From: Brevibacillus antibioticus
Lineage (GTDB): Bacteria > Bacillota > Bacilli > Brevibacillales > Brevibacillaceae
DNA length: 64,000 nt
Direction of reading: 5' to 3'
Assembly: GCF_005217615.1 (NCBI RefSeq)
Contig: NZ_SZNK01000001.1
Span: forward strand, 5,331,001-5,395,000
The position numbers were made by a program, and so were the translations under genes. The notes beneath the pieces were generated by a model, which saw only the letters and a program-made list of their open reading frames with translations, did not search any database and was not told the DNA's origin. This document shows positions 49,901 through 57,419 of this stretch, piece by piece. Every line of letters begins with the position of its first letter. Within the stretch, counting starts at the first letter, position 1.

Positions 49901-50164
49901 GGTACAGCAGTAGACTCCCTTGGTCTGCTCCAAGTAGTTGTTGAACTGAACAAAGACTTCTCTCGTTCCGATGTTAAAGACTTCGCTCTCTACATCGAAG
50001 GCAAAAAAGTAGACAAATCTACTTATGAGATGATCGAAGAAGGTAACGGTTGGAAAGTTCAATACTACATTCAAGACGATTCTAAACCAACTAAAGGCGA
50101 AGTCAAAGTGACTAACGCTAAAGGTGAGACCGATACAGCTTCTGTTAAATTCGAAGAAGCTTAA
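46982..50164 (+). CDS. mwp: Middle wall protein, S-layer protein with N-terminal SLH domains
   Basis: ATG 46982 (AGAGGAGGAG at 46961-46970) begins the signal peptide MKKVVNSVLASALALTVAPM ending AFA, identical in my recollection to B. brevis 47 MWP. An in-frame TTG at 46889 with its own strong site (AAAGGAGGTGA, 46871-46881) would add 31 residues; tandem starts are known for this gene. The mature protein opens with SLH units (KTVKRLEALGLVSGYGNGEY, FSDVRSTDWFAGFVNVAS and a third degenerate one), then about 800 residues of acidic beta-rich repeats without cysteine. It has 1060 residues. It forms the inner protein layer of the envelope and anchors through wall polymer. Confidence 0.94.
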   Translation: MKKVVNSVLASALALTVAPMAFAAEEAATTTTAPKMDADMEKTVKRLEALGLVSGYGNGEYGVDKTITRAEFATLVVRARALEQGAKLAQFNTTFSDVRSTDWFAGFVNVASGQEIIKGFPNKTFKPQDQVTYAQAVTMIVRALGYEPSVKGVWPNSMIAKASELNIARNITTPDVAATRGEIFKMLDNALRVDLMEQLEYGTDVRHQTTKETLLTKYLKVTVRDMEWSQDAGNDSNDLPLVTNVPAIGLGKIKANEVTLNGKDAGLGNTTYKVADGINANDFAGQHVQVWIKDNREKVIVWMEGSTDEEVIMDRVGEFTLKGKTIDDKDLDDLKNSDLSDLKLELDASEKSYRFNKNTQVTYNFTRFNDAVDGLKDIIKDNSKGSYTFGAKVVLDNNNEIAYIHVIDDQSINKEDEGVKYGSEVIAKIDADNKKITNRDNDKFSDLEGKEEGKDFLVFINGKPSKFSDLAEGMVYSVYYADGDEDKLLVFATNTPVEGKVEKVNTRNSNDVRLVIEGKPYRIYEGVTFSDDGNKDVQDIDKDHWDLVDSLDDETVKLYLDASGRVRHIETKDAIDDRKQKAIITRGVIYDPSKDTYNFRVLMQKGKERNVSLKAKDIYDFEGKNYGRDNMNEDDLKDILVPSKGKDTLLVEVTLDSNGDPSKVEMLKPVKVEAESGKAWDDLADEDDNMVGDYEVTDKTAVFNMTGDLEESKTKGTKELKNAKTAKFKTVADENDLSVIYTINDKDEVEAIFVIDGDGLDGDSIYGQVNEFGRAGGKDTIKVWVKDGDKVVEKEYKLNGDNDDLKDRGINRHDFIAFTLDSNEEVVVNDVVEVVNIKPKEKMLAEVTDEKGMKEANIDKMVVGLVTDVNKDTITYKDADDNKKKASIKSATAYFDLFDKYGKADGVSDGDYVVMIDSADISGTKYDFVVIVSDEKTVRKEKLADEAEAFLKQEPAKPDPGNDKWDALPSSFKGTAVDSLGLLQVVVELNKDFSRSDVKDFALYIEGKKVDKSTYEMIEEGNGWKVQYYIQDDSKPTKGEVKVTNAKGETDTASVKFEEA

Positions 50165-50201
50165 GAGCAACACTTTTATCAAAGAAGTATAGTATTGGGA
50201 G

Positions 50202-50227
50202 CATAGAGGGGGGATATCCCCTCTATG
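50202..50227 (+). other. Perfect hairpin between mwp and owp
   Basis: CATAGAGGGG pairs with CCCCTCTATG around GGATAT. No T-tract follows, so it is unlikely to be a simple terminator; it may protect the mwp transcript end or set the mwp/owp ratio. Confidence 0.7.
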
Positions 50228-50282
50228 TTCTAAATGCCCTATAAAAATAGAACTTCCTATCAAACTTACGGAGGGGTAGTAC

Positions 50283-53200
50283 GTGAATAAAAAAGTAGTC
50301 CTTTCAGTTCTCTCGACTGCAGTAGTAGCTAGCATGGCAGCTTCCGCTTTTGCAGCACCTAAAGCGGGTGTTTACATGGGTGGAAACGTCAAAAAATTCT
50401 ATTCTACTGATGTAGTATTGAACATGACCAAAGAAGCAAGAAAATCTTTCTTGGCTAATGTTCGCCTTGCTGGACCAAAAGCGGTTGTACAAGTTGACAA
50501 CCAAGGCCGCGGTGCTTTCCTTCAAGAGATTCTTGATCTAGGTCGCAAAAAAGCTTATGAAGATAAACTGCTAAAAGAAGATTTCATTGACCTGTATGAT
50601 GTAGTAACCCTCGATGGTACTACTTCCGGTACAGAAGATGCAAAATCTAAAGTTGACCCAGCTCCTACAGGTGACCTGAAAGTTGAATCTGTAAGTGCTA
50701 TTAACCTGAAGCAAGTAGACGTGGTGTTCAATAAAGAAGTGGAAACTGCTTCCGCAACTAACATTGCAAACTACCTCGAAAACCTTGTGCCAATTTCACA
50801 AGGTGTAGCGAAAGCTGAGCTACAAGCTGATGGTAAAACCGTTCGTATCACATATTCTGTAGCTAAGAAGCAACAAGAAAAATTGACGCTGACAGTTAAA
50901 AACGTTCTTGATAAGAACGGAAACAAAGTTGCTGACACTGCAAAAGAACTCTTCTTTACCGATATTGCGTTCCCAACTATTAAGAACGTAACGATTTTCG
51001 GTAACAAAAAGATTGTTGTTGAGTTCAGTGAACCAGTAGATCCCAAAACTGTTTCACCTGCAGCATTCAAGCTGAACAACTTGGATCTGTCTGCTTTTGG
51101 ATTCACAGGACAGAACTGGGATGATCAAGAACCTCCAGCAAAGGATACTGTCCTTGAACTGAACTTTGGCGTTGCCCTGCCTGCAGGATCGCACAACTTA
51201 ACTATTAAAGGTGCAACAATTAAAGACCATGCTGGCTTCTTTGTAGATGAAGTAACAAAACCAGTTTCTGTTGTTAATGATACAACTGGTCCTGTTTTTG
51301 TGAACGCTACAGCTGTTAACCTCAACACATTGGATGTTACTTTCGATGAAGCAGTTAACAGGCCTGGCAAAGAACATATCTCTATTAACGGAACAAACCA
51401 AAGAGACTTCCCTACTAAAATTGACTACAAACCAGGTACAAACGATAGAAAGACAATACGTATCTCTAGAGATAACCTGTTGTCTAAAGGCGCTAACTTA
51501 ATCACGATTGCAAAAGAACAAGTTACTGACCTTTATGGTAACAAATCCGCTACAGAGTTCCGCTTTACTGTAGATGGAGCTATTGATCTTGTTAAGCCAG
51601 AAGTTAAGGCCATCACTGCTTCGAATGACAAAACTATTAAAGTAGTATTTAATGAGGCTATGGGTCAGAGCGTAACGAATACTGCTAACTACACCATCAG
51701 AGATGCTGCTGGAAACAAAGTTGGTACTATTTATAATGTTACAGCTCAAGGCGAAGCATACACTTACAACATCAATCTTTCTACTGCATTACCAGGTGGA
51801 ACCTACGTTGTTGAAGTTGCAAATGTAATGGATGCTTCTGGAAACGTTATTAACACAGTATCTAAGTCCTTTAATGTTGTTGATACTACTGCTCCAGAAA
51901 AACCAACTGCTGTACTCTATGATTATGCTCAAAAAATTATTAAAGTTAGCTTTAACGAACCAATGGATCGCGCAAGCATTTCCAACAAAGCTAACTATCA
52001 ATTGAAAGTTGATGGCGGTAGCTATGAAGCATTGCCACCTGAAGCGACGCTTGTAGCAGCTGATGATAATAAGTCTGTTACAATCGATTTACCAAACCTT
52101 TCTAAATACGATGCTTTGGATGGCGCTAACGATGAGATCCGAGTTGCACAAGTGAAAGACGTTGCTGGTAACTTCACAACTGGCATCGTAGATTATGTTC
52201 AAATCGGTGCATCAAATACATTGACACCAAAATATTTGCGTGCAACAGCAACCAACGATACTACAATCACTGTTGAGTACGATAAGCCACTATCTTTCAT
52301 TGAAGCAAATGACTTCATGTACAATGGTACAAATGCTACTACAGGTATCTTGCAAAACGTGAAAGTTTGGAACAAAGATAAGAATGCAGAGATTGATGGT
52401 GCTAAAGTAATTCTTACTTTCCCAACAGGTACCGTAGATAGTGCTGTAGCTAATAACCTTATAACGGAAGCGCAAGGTGGAATTGGTACGAAAGATCCGC
52501 TGGGTAACAAAATCCCAAGTGACACGTACAAATCTCTGGAAGATAAGTTTGCTCCAACATTTACAAATGACAAAGTAGTTGCTGTAAATGCTACAACAAT
52601 TGAAATTACTTTCTCTGAAAACCTTGCAACAGGTTACTCTGCACTCTACAAGAATGACTTTGTAATTACTAACGGTGGATCCAATGTAGGAATTAAATCC
52701 TCTACTGCCACTGAAAAAGTAATCAGACTTACACTCGACCGTGCTCTTGATACAGCTCAAGAAACTGTGTTGACACCTAAATCATCTAACTTGAATGTAC
52801 AAGATATTCCAGGTAACACCTTCGTTCCTAACGCGGCTAACCTTGGTGGCGCAGTCATAAAATTGACTGGAGTTGCTGAACAAGCTGCTGTAGACGCTGT
52901 TGTAGCTGCTATGTCCGGTTCGAAAGATGCTCTTCTTTCAGCTTTGAAAGCAAATGCAAACACTCTCAAATTGACAATCGTTGAGACTAACATCGATGCT
53001 TACAAAGAAGCTTTGGTTGGTAAAACGAACGCAACAGATATTCAGAATGCAATTAAAGAAGTAAATGAATCTGCAGCTGTAGTTGCGAAGGTTGTAGAAA
53101 AAATTAATGCACTCCCTGCAGTAGACAAGTTGACTCTTGACAATAAAGTTGAAGTAAACGAGGCAAAAGCAGCATATGATAAACTTGATGCAAAACAACA

Positions 53201-53738
53201 AGGTTCTATTACAAAAGCAATAGTTGATAAACTGGATGCTGCTGTTGCACAGATCAAAAAGTTGGAAGGTGATGCTGGTTCTGCTGATGCAATTAAAAAA
53301 GTAGTTGATGCAGTAAACGCTCTTCCTGCAAAAGCTGATCTTACTTTGGATCACAAACAAGCGGTAGCTAACGCTGAAGCTGATTACAAAGCTTTAAAAC
53401 CAGCTCAACAAGATTCTATTCCAGCAGGTGTTGTTAGAAAGTTGGATGAGTCTGTAAAACAAATTAAAGCACTTGAGCTTGAAGCTGAGCTTGCAGCCTC
53501 TAAAAATGCATTGAATGAAGAAATTACTGCTGCAAATGAGCTTCACACTAATGCAGTCGAAGGAACAGATCCAGGAAACTACCCTGTTGGTAGCAAAGAT
53601 ACCTTGAAAGCTGCAATCGACACTGCTAAATCGGTACATGATAAAGCAACTGCAACAAAACTTGAATTAGATGATGCAAAAACATCTCTTACTGAAGCTG
53701 TCGCTGCATTTAAAGCTGCTGTAGTGAAAGCTCCTTAA
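50283..53738 (+). CDS. owp: Outer wall protein, S-layer protein without SLH domain
   Basis: GTG 50283 follows GGAGGGG. The signal peptide MNKKVVLSVLSTAVVASMAA ending SAFA and the following GVYMGGNVKKFYSTDVVLNM match the OWP family of B. brevis. A ~115-residue N-terminal domain is followed by about seven SbsA-type Ig-like units (residues ~125-860, each with a core like TIKVVFNEAM). The C-terminal ~250 residues are helical: two repeats with INALPAVDKLTL / VNALPAKADLTL and a last FIVAR-like unit. It has 1151 residues, longer than the ~1000 I recall for B. brevis 47. With no SLH unit, it must assemble on the MWP layer. Confidence 0.93.
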   Translation: MNKKVVLSVLSTAVVASMAASAFAAPKAGVYMGGNVKKFYSTDVVLNMTKEARKSFLANVRLAGPKAVVQVDNQGRGAFLQEILDLGRKKAYEDKLLKEDFIDLYDVVTLDGTTSGTEDAKSKVDPAPTGDLKVESVSAINLKQVDVVFNKEVETASATNIANYLENLVPISQGVAKAELQADGKTVRITYSVAKKQQEKLTLTVKNVLDKNGNKVADTAKELFFTDIAFPTIKNVTIFGNKKIVVEFSEPVDPKTVSPAAFKLNNLDLSAFGFTGQNWDDQEPPAKDTVLELNFGVALPAGSHNLTIKGATIKDHAGFFVDEVTKPVSVVNDTTGPVFVNATAVNLNTLDVTFDEAVNRPGKEHISINGTNQRDFPTKIDYKPGTNDRKTIRISRDNLLSKGANLITIAKEQVTDLYGNKSATEFRFTVDGAIDLVKPEVKAITASNDKTIKVVFNEAMGQSVTNTANYTIRDAAGNKVGTIYNVTAQGEAYTYNINLSTALPGGTYVVEVANVMDASGNVINTVSKSFNVVDTTAPEKPTAVLYDYAQKIIKVSFNEPMDRASISNKANYQLKVDGGSYEALPPEATLVAADDNKSVTIDLPNLSKYDALDGANDEIRVAQVKDVAGNFTTGIVDYVQIGASNTLTPKYLRATATNDTTITVEYDKPLSFIEANDFMYNGTNATTGILQNVKVWNKDKNAEIDGAKVILTFPTGTVDSAVANNLITEAQGGIGTKDPLGNKIPSDTYKSLEDKFAPTFTNDKVVAVNATTIEITFSENLATGYSALYKNDFVITNGGSNVGIKSSTATEKVIRLTLDRALDTAQETVLTPKSSNLNVQDIPGNTFVPNAANLGGAVIKLTGVAEQAAVDAVVAAMSGSKDALLSALKANANTLKLTIVETNIDAYKEALVGKTNATDIQNAIKEVNESAAVVAKVVEKINALPAVDKLTLDNKVEVNEAKAAYDKLDAKQQGSITKAIVDKLDAAVAQIKKLEGDAGSADAIKKVVDAVNALPAKADLTLDHKQAVANAEADYKALKPAQQDSIPAGVVRKLDESVKQIKALELEAELAASKNALNEEITAANELHTNAVEGTDPGNYPVGSKDTLKAAIDTAKSVHDKATATKLELDDAKTSLTEAVAAFKAAVVKAP

Positions 53739-53794
53739 TAAAATTACGAAACGTTACTTCATAAACTCAATTGAGTGAAAGAAGTGGAGGACTT

Positions 53795-53831
53795 CCCTCA
53801 GACTTGGCATAACGCCTTGTCTGAGGATTTC
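53795..53831 (+). terminator. Hairpin terminator after owp, probable intron target
   Basis: CCTCAGAC (53796-53803) pairs with GTCTGAGG (53819-53826), with an inner GGC/GCC pair, followed by ATTTCC. The T-tract is weak. It lies 27 bp before the putative intron start; group IIC introns typically insert after terminator stems. Confidence 0.6.
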
Positions 53832-53857
53832 CTCTAACTACCTTGTAGAATAGATTG

Positions 53858-54380
53858 GTGCAACTCCAATCCATGAGAACAGCCTATGACTCATGTGCCT
53901 AATCCTCCTGCACGGAAAGCAGTCCTATACCAACTGCTCCCGTGAAGTCAGGTGAAGTCGTACTTGCTGAGAGGCAAGGCGGGGCTCCTTAAAAGTTGAC
54001 TATGGTCAGGCGACGAATCCATGGTGACCCAATACGAGATAGCTGTTGCCAGGTAGTGAAGCGCTAGGGGTTTGACAACAGTCGATGTACGCGAGATCGT
54101 ACAGACGAAACAGGAACAATTCAGGCTGTTAAACCTGTTTTTCTCGGATTGTATAGTGGGGACCTAAGGTCAGCAAAACAAGGGATAGACAAGGTGGAAC
54201 GTTTGAAGTCTTATCAGAAGAGGTGGGTTAGCACCAGTGAGGCTGATAAGATGGCAGCGGGTTCGTAGTAGTGTGGATGGCTTGCCGTTTGTACCCGTAG
54301 TGGCAACACAGGCGGGGAGGAGAAAACTGGCCGGAGCGAAGGAACCCAGTCAGCGGATAAGAAGGATACGAGAACTTACA
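53858..54380 (+). mobile_element. Truncated group II intron-like element (5' part)
   Basis: This 730 bp gap after owp is structured RNA-like sequence unlike the flanking coding DNA. It starts at GTGCAACTCC, close to the group II 5' consensus GUGYG. It has CCCGTGAAGTCAGGTGAAGT near 53940 (the GUGAAGxCAG region of domain I of group IIC introns), stable hairpins such as TGTACG-CGAGAT-CGTACA, and GGCAGCGGGTTCGTAGTAGT near 54253, the pattern usual just before the intron-encoded protein. A GTG frame at 54300 runs only 37 codons. No domain V or reverse transcriptase was found, so the 3' part is missing. An OMEGA-type or other large RNA is the alternative. Confidence 0.5.
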
Positions 54381-54424
54381 ATGGGCGTTGTAGTTTCTCA
54401 AATCTACAAATGAACGAGATATCC

Positions 54425-54464
54425 AAAAAGGATTGCAGAGAGATCATGTCTGCAGTCCTTTTTT
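54425..54464 (+). terminator. Terminator-like hairpin
   Basis: AAAAAGGATTGCAGA pairs with TCTGCAGTCCTTTTTT. It lies after the intron remnant and just before the S-layer-like fragment. Confidence 0.8.
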
Positions 54465-54476
54465 ACGTTTAGCGAG

Positions 54477-55146
54477 ATTGTCTGGAATGCGAAGGAAGTA
54501 GTAAAAGGTATGGCACCGACCGGCGGTTCAGAAGAGACGAATCAGTTAGAGATTTTAACAGGTGCAAATAAAGACGGAAGGATTAAGGTTGTATTTGATG
54601 ATGGTCAGACTCAAAAAGACATTATTCAAACGGTGAACATGAATGACAATACTACAACGGTCTTCTACAAGCTGTTGGATGCGATTAATCAAGAATTGAG
54701 ATTTGATTATCATATTACAGGAAGTGGTATGACTATTTATATTAATGAACCAACACAAGAGGCAGACAAAGATATTACCATTACGTTAGAAGATCTTGAC
54801 GCGACGGGTGTCACTGGAGTAGGTTCGGAATGGAGAAAGGGCGTTACTCGTACGGGCGGAGTAGCTGAGGTAAATAAACTTGAAATTACTGAGGCTGGTT
54901 CTGGCTCGAAGGATTTGAGTGTTAACTTACCGATGGAAACTATTTGAATGAGACGGTACGGTTCCCCTACAAGGTACAGAAACACCTTCTGACATAGCAG
55001 ACAAAATTGCGTCTGCTTTTCAAGCAATCAACAATGGAAAAGGGATATTCCGTCAGAATATCGCGGTTTCTGGAGCGAAAGTAACATTTACGTCTACGAA
55101 AACAGTAGCAGACCAAAATATAACAACTACAGTAACGAGTAATTAG
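54477..55146 (+). pseudogene. Broken S-layer-like protein fragment
   Basis: One frame runs from about 54477 to a stop at 54945-54947. Coding resemblance then continues in the +1 frame (GTVPLQGTETPSDIADKIAS to TTTVTSN and TAG 55144-55146), so a single frameshift near 54930-54950 is likely. The two parts are two copies of a ~100-residue domain, each with NxLEI at the start and an (D/A)xI xxAINxxxxF pattern in the middle, as in bacterial surface-protein repeats. No start codon context, signal peptide or anchoring domain is present. It is the 3' end of a longer gene whose 5' part is lost. Confidence 0.65.
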
Positions 55147-55189
55147 TTTTCAATCAGAAGGTTTTAAATCCATACTTCTTCGAAAGAGT

Positions 55190-55216
55190 CTGCCTCTCAG
55201 AGCCAGGCTCTTTCTC
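55190..55216 (+). terminator. Terminator after S-layer-like fragment
   Basis: GAAAGAGTCTG pairs with CAGGCTCTTTC, followed by TCTCG. Confidence 0.7.
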
Positions 55217-55308
55217 TCGTTAACACATTCAGAATGGGCCAAAATCTCCGATGTACTGTAGGTCCAATGCCTCTATCCAAGCGATTCGCTATGCGTGTAT
55301 GATATAAC

Positions 55309-55356
55309 AATAAAAAGCCTCCAAATCCCGTAGTAAATCACAGGGACTAGAAGGCT
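55309..55356 (-). terminator. Terminator after the recombinase-linked operon
   Basis: AAAAAGCCT pairs with AGGCTATTT, with inner CCC/GGG pairs. It lies just downstream of the minus-strand gene ending at 55364; the T run is on the minus strand. Confidence 0.65.
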
Positions 55357-55363
55357 ATTTGAC

Positions 55364-56170
55364 TTACACTTTACCAATTAACGTACTGATCTCTCTCTCA
55401 TACCCATATCGCTTAAAAAACTCAATCAATGCCACAGCAAAAATATCTCTCTGACTAATATTTTTTTCCTTACTGTATTCACGGACCATTTGATCGAGTG
55501 TATTTGTCATATGAACGGATTTCGTAACGAAGACTCCAGGCACTGCATATCGAGGAACTTTCCCTGATTCCGAGCCAGGGACGATCAGATCGATTAGACG
55601 GCCTCTGTTACGCTCCAAAAGTTCGAGTAGGGAAAGATATTGATCCATCTGGTTAGAGCCCATGAGACCAATTCTAGACGCTCCAAAAGGCTCCTCTAAT
55701 TCTTCCAGCGGGTTTTCATCCGATGATATTGCTTCGTAATGTTGCATTTCCTTATCGGTTAGTTTCCCGTATTCCTTCACATAGTTCTTCGTATCAGAAC
55801 ACCATTTGTATCCTTTTGCCTTCATATATGTTGCCAGCTCCCGATGATCCTGAAAGCCCATACGCTTGGCAATCGTCTTCGCATCTGCTCCTTCTTCCTG
55901 AAAGAGCGAGAGAATCGTCGACTCCATTGAAGACTTCATTAAATCCTTACTTGGGTCCCACTTCTCAGTACTTGTATGTATAGGTACATAGGCTTGTTTA
56001 TAACGATCCCACATAAAGTTCTTACGACGCATGTATATATCTAACGTCTTGTAATTCTTATGTCCCAGTTCCTTTGCTAACTCATCCCGCGTTTTTCCTT
56101 CAACCATGCCTCGCAATATCTCATTGACACGCTCATCATAGATGGGTTTTTTCTCTGTACGTATATCCAC
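55364..56170 (-). CDS. Probable DNA-binding protein with two repeat modules and a ribbon-helix-helix-like C-terminus
   Basis: I do not recognise a named family. The 268-residue protein has two similar ~40-residue modules: RDELAKELGHKNYKTLDIYMRRKNFMW... (about residues 33-65) and AKTIAKRMGFQDHRELATYMKAKGYKW... (about 97-130). Each looks like a helix-turn-helix followed by a YxWxxxxxxYV strand. The C-terminal part (KSVHMTNTLDQMVREYSKEKNISQRDIFAVALIEFFKRYGY) resembles ribbon-helix-helix proteins. It lies 54 bp downstream of the recombinase gene on the same strand. A role in directing or controlling recombination is an inference from this pairing. Confidence 0.7.
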   Translation of the reverse strand: MDIRTEKKPIYDERVNEILRGMVEGKTRDELAKELGHKNYKTLDIYMRRKNFMWDRYKQAYVPIHTSTEKWDPSKDLMKSSMESTILSLFQEEGADAKTIAKRMGFQDHRELATYMKAKGYKWCSDTKNYVKEYGKLTDKEMQHYEAISSDENPLEELEEPFGASRIGLMGSNQMDQYLSLLELLERNRGRLIDLIVPGSESGKVPRYAVPGVFVTKSVHMTNTLDQMVREYSKEKNISQRDIFAVALIEFFKRYGYEREISTLIGKV

Positions 56171-56224
56171 TCTCTACACTCCTATATCTCTCTTTTAAAG
56201 TGTTTGGATTTTTTATACTCTCAC

Positions 56225-57097
56225 CTACAAATGGCTGATCGCATCTCGTAGCTGATCTAAATTGGTGTGAGTATAAATACTGGTTACGTTCAAAGATGAA
56301 TGTCCTAGAAGCTTTTGTATTTGAACCAGATTAACATCCTTTTTAACTAACTGACTTGCAAAGCTGTGGCGGAGGATATGCGCCGTCACTTTCTTGCTCC
56401 AGCCTAATCGTTTGACTGCTTCTGTAATTTCACGATTCACGTAAACCGGAGAAAGCTTACCCGTTTTTTTTGTACAAAAAAAACGATTGGAATTAGTATC
56501 AGGTCGATGATGAAGTACGTACTCCTTCAACACCGGTAGTAAACGAGGGGAGATGGGAATAAACCGATCCTTGTTTCCCTTACCCGCCACTACATGAATT
56601 ACTTGTTGATCCCATTTCACTTCATCGACTTTCAGGTTTAGACACTCTGAAATTCGCATACCAGTCATGTAAAGAACCATGACGACGAGTCTAATGAGTG
56701 GGTGATCAATTTCATTAACCAACTCGTCTACCTCTGCTTCTTCCAAATATGTTCTTTCTTTTTGCTGAACCTTAATTTTCTCAACTGACAATGCAATATT
56801 CCGGGGAACCCATTCTTTTTTCTGTGCATAAGCAAAGAATGAACGGAAAGTATGAAGGTTACGTTGTCTGCTGGCAGGAGCATAGGCACGTTCTGTTTTA
56901 AGATAAAGAAGAAAATCTTCGATATCCGTTACCAATACTTCGTCGATGTATGGTTCGCAGTTGTATTTGCTTTCCAGGAAACGGGTGAAGTATGACAAAT
57001 CCTTTTTATAACCCGTAATCGTTTGTTCACTCCGGCCAATTGAAGATAGGTATTGCAAGAAAATATTTATTGCTTGAGTTAAGACCATTTGTCTCAA
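56225..57097 (-). CDS. Tyrosine recombinase (XerC/D-like integrase)
   Basis: A 290-residue site-specific recombinase with an N-terminal SAM-like core-binding domain (residues ~5-95) and a catalytic domain with the full active site: Arg148 (TGMRISE), Lys173 (GKGNKDR), His240 and Arg243 (HILRHSF), His266 (LLGHSS) and the nucleophile Tyr275 (SIYTH). It is too short for a typical phage integrase with an arm-binding domain and lacks phage neighbours. It is encoded between S-layer gene fragments and upstream of the DNA-binding-protein gene. Chromosome-dimer XerC/D are usually encoded elsewhere, so this is likely an accessory recombinase. Confidence 0.9.
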   Translation of the reverse strand: MRQMVLTQAINIFLQYLSSIGRSEQTITGYKKDLSYFTRFLESKYNCEPYIDEVLVTDIEDFLLYLKTERAYAPASRQRNLHTFRSFFAYAQKKEWVPRNIALSVEKIKVQQKERTYLEEAEVDELVNEIDHPLIRLVVMVLYMTGMRISECLNLKVDEVKWDQQVIHVVAGKGNKDRFIPISPRLLPVLKEYVLHHRPDTNSNRFFCTKKTGKLSPVYVNREITEAVKRLGWSKKVTAHILRHSFASQLVKKDVNLVQIQKLLGHSSLNVTSIYTHTNLDQLRDAISHL

Positions 57098-57419
57098 AAC
57101 ACCACCATGAATGCCAGTGTACGCAAGTAATAAGAGTACCTGTAAGGTAAGGGCAATACTTTAAGTATAACCGTTTTTTGGATATTCAAATACAATAAAA
57201 CAAAGTGTTATGTCATTGGAAATATTATAAGTTTTCAGTTACATGCAGCCAAAAATGAATGGGGCTAGCGCATGACTGCGTTAGCCTCTTCCAACATTTG
57301 CAACGGATTACAAATATTTTTAAGGCGGTCAAAAAAAGACCCCGTACACATTTCTGCGTATGGGGTGCTTTTTCTACTTCCTTTGCTCTTATTATAGAGC
57401 TTGTGAAGTAATGTTTCGA
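57098..57419. other. AT-rich spacer between recombinase and headless S-layer frame
   Basis: No gene in these 322 bp. It presumably contains the minus-strand promoter for the recombinase; I could not pick one with confidence. A hairpin GGCTAGCGC/GCGTTAGCC lies at 57263-57286, and the terminator of the S-layer frame is at 57330-57374. No clear recombinase core site (paired ~11 bp arms) was recognised by eye. Confidence 0.5.
57330..57374 (-). terminator. Terminator of the headless S-layer frame
   Basis: On the minus strand AAAAAGCACCCCATAC pairs with GTACGGGGTCTTTTTTT around GCAGAAATGT. It is intact, suggesting descent from a full expressed gene. Confidence 0.8.

Noticed and set aside
48950-50335. 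461-codon minus-strand frame inside mwp
   Set aside because: Antisense shadow of the S-layer gene, Phe/Val-rich, and crosses into owp.
54940-54975. GACGGTACGGTTC as a group II intron domain V
   Set aside because: No pairing 5' arm or GNRA-type hairpin, and it reads as protein in the shifted frame of the S-layer-like fragment.
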